DNA of 64,000 bases from Nocardioides sp. Root682. GTDB taxonomy: Bacteria > Actinomycetota > Actinomycetes > Propionibacteriales > Nocardioidaceae. The stretch covers positions 1,699,664 to 1,763,663 of the forward strand of contig NZ_LMHJ01000001.1 of assembly GCF_001427795.1 (NCBI RefSeq), given 5' to 3'. The notes beneath the pieces were generated by a model. It was not told the DNA's origin. It made no database searches and worked only from the letters and a program-made list of their open reading frames with translations. How positions within the stretch are numbered: position 1 is the first letter of the stretch; each line of letters opens with the position of its first letter. Shown here in pieces: positions 63,162 through 64,000 of this stretch. Both the position numbers and the translations under genes were made by a program.

Positions 63162-64000
63162 ATGACGGACCAGTCCTACCAGCCGGCGGACCACTACGAC
63201 CGGGTGACCCAGGCATGGCGCCTGCTCCTCGGCGCCGAGCTGCACTACGGCGTCTTCGCCGACCCCGCGGAGCCGCTCGACGACGCGACGCGGCGGCTGA
63301 CCCAGCTGATGATCGACGGCGCGCGCTTCGAGCCCGGCAACCGCGTGCTCGACGTCGGCTGCGGCACGGGGGCCCAGGCACGTCACAACGCGCAGGCCTT
63401 CGGGGTCGACGTCGTCGGCATCACGACCAGCGGTGTGGGCGTCGACCTCGCCCGTGAGCTCACCGCCGGCGAAGGCTTCACCGAGCACGTCACTTTCGAG
63501 CAGCGCGACGGCACCGACAACGAGTTCCCCGACGCGTCGTTCGACCGCGTCTGGATCCTGGAGTCCTCGCACCTCATGCGCGAGCGCGAGCGGCTCGTGT
63601 CCGAGGCCGTGCGCGTGCTGCGCCCCGGCGGGCGCCTCGTGTGGTGCGACCTGGTCCGGCACCGGACCATCCCGTTCCTGGAGCTGCGCGACCGACGCGA
63701 GGACTTCGCAACCCTCCGCACGGCGTTCGGCGACGCCCGGATGGAGCCGCTGGCGTCGTACCAGGGCTGGTTCGAGGACGCGGGCCTGGTGGTCGAACAG
63801 GCCGAGGACCTGACCGACGCCACGCTGCCGACCTTCCAGGCCTGGCGCGACAATGCGGCGCTCCACCACGACGAAGCCGTCGAGGCGCTCGGGCTCGACG
63901 CCCTACGGGCCTTCGAACGCAGCGCGGACATCCTCGAGGGACTGTGGCGCGACGGCACCTTCGGCTACGGCCTGATCGCCGCTTCCAAGCCGGCCCGAAC
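63162..64000 (+). CDS. SAM-dependent methyltransferase (UbiE/erythromycin-type), 3' end missing
   Basis: 279 codons are present before the window ends; the gene is probably nearly complete, since IAASKPAR is a typical C-terminal strand. HYDRVTQAWRLLLGAELHYGVF at the N-terminus and VLDVGCGTGAQARHNAQAF (motif I), VVGITTSGVGVDLA (motif II), FDRVWILESSHLM and VLRPGGRLVWCDL are those of small-molecule O-, N- or C-methyltransferases in secondary metabolism. It starts 37 nt after the reductase with GAGGACG upstream, so it is likely the third gene of an operon that continues outside the window. Confidence 0.86.
   Translation, partial: MTDQSYQPADHYDRVTQAWRLLLGAELHYGVFADPAEPLDDATRRLTQLMIDGARFEPGNRVLDVGCGTGAQARHNAQAFGVDVVGITTSGVGVDLARELTAGEGFTEHVTFEQRDGTDNEFPDASFDRVWILESSHLMRERERLVSEAVRVLRPGGRLVWCDLVRHRTIPFLELRDRREDFATLRTAFGDARMEPLASYQGWFEDAGLVVEQAEDLTDATLPTFQAWRDNAALHHDEAVEALGLDALRAFERSADILEGLWRDGTFGYGLIAASKPAR

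Overview
The window is about 70% GC and looks like the chromosome of a high-GC actinobacterium, most likely a Nocardioides-type member of the Propionibacteriales. The support is the mycothiol gene mshA, the senX3-regX3-phoU arrangement, an XRE/HbhA-like/DUF2516 cassette shared with mycobacteria, a GpgS/FolP2 operon, widespread GTG/TTG starts, 1-4 nt gene overlaps, and many genes with a TANNNT -10 hexamer 6-8 nt before the start codon, which is the signature of leaderless mRNAs. No rRNA, tRNA, CRISPR array, prophage or insertion sequence was recognised.

Layout. 0-2.3 kb: end of an unknown gene, a double palindrome, and a divergent TetR/MFS efflux pair. 2.4-6 kb: phoU against senX3-regX3, then an EamA transporter. 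6-9.5 kb: a DGPF/YCII protein with its ECF42-type sigma factor, then mshA-ybjN. 9.6-13.4 kb: an SDR and a compact RiPP locus (nucleotidyltransferase, acidic 46-aa precursor, lasso-type B2 protease, HPr-kinase-like enzyme, PqqD/RRE protein) with no lasso cyclase; this is the most unusual system in the window. 13.4-20.8 kb: racemase, typA, a secreted repeat protein, an MFS transporter with a hairpin over its start codon, and an AbiEi/DUF559 fusion. 20.8-26 kb: a tightly overlapping operon gpgS-folP2-LigB-like-rhomboid-vanZ-echA and a lipoprotein amidase.

26-33 kb: a carboxyethylornithine-synthase-like gene, then nucleotide-sugar genes galE, rmlA, rmlB, an rmlC-rmlD fusion and manA, which supply dTDP-rhamnose and hexose phosphates. 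33-42 kb: the HbhA-like cassette, an ATP-sulfurylase-like/APS kinase/LMW tyrosine phosphatase fusion, a TauE exporter, UDP-glucose dehydrogenase, and cysD-cysN. 42-48.5 kb: ygfZ-tagD-Fur-nitrobindin operon, DsrE, a GDSL lipoprotein, dtd, and a sulfur operon (sulfurtransferase, DUF1416, thioredoxin, DUF4395) headed by a cysteine-rich leader peptide. 48.5-64 kb: a surface-glycan locus (DUF4012 protein, Wzz/BY-kinase, five methyltransferases plus a partial sixth, a GT61 and two tandem GT2-like glycosyltransferases, sulfotransferase, acyltransferase, ACP, FabG-like reductase) that runs off the right edge.

The parts fit together as a cell-envelope region. Rhamnose, galactose and glucuronate precursors are made at 27-38 kb. 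CysD/CysN and the CysC fusion make PAPS, which the sulfotransferase at 60 kb can use. The phosphatase domain fused to CysC could act on the BY-kinase at 50.5 kb. A second layer is a set of dispersed 33-36 bp imperfect palindromes, some of them inserted in frame inside unrelated genes.
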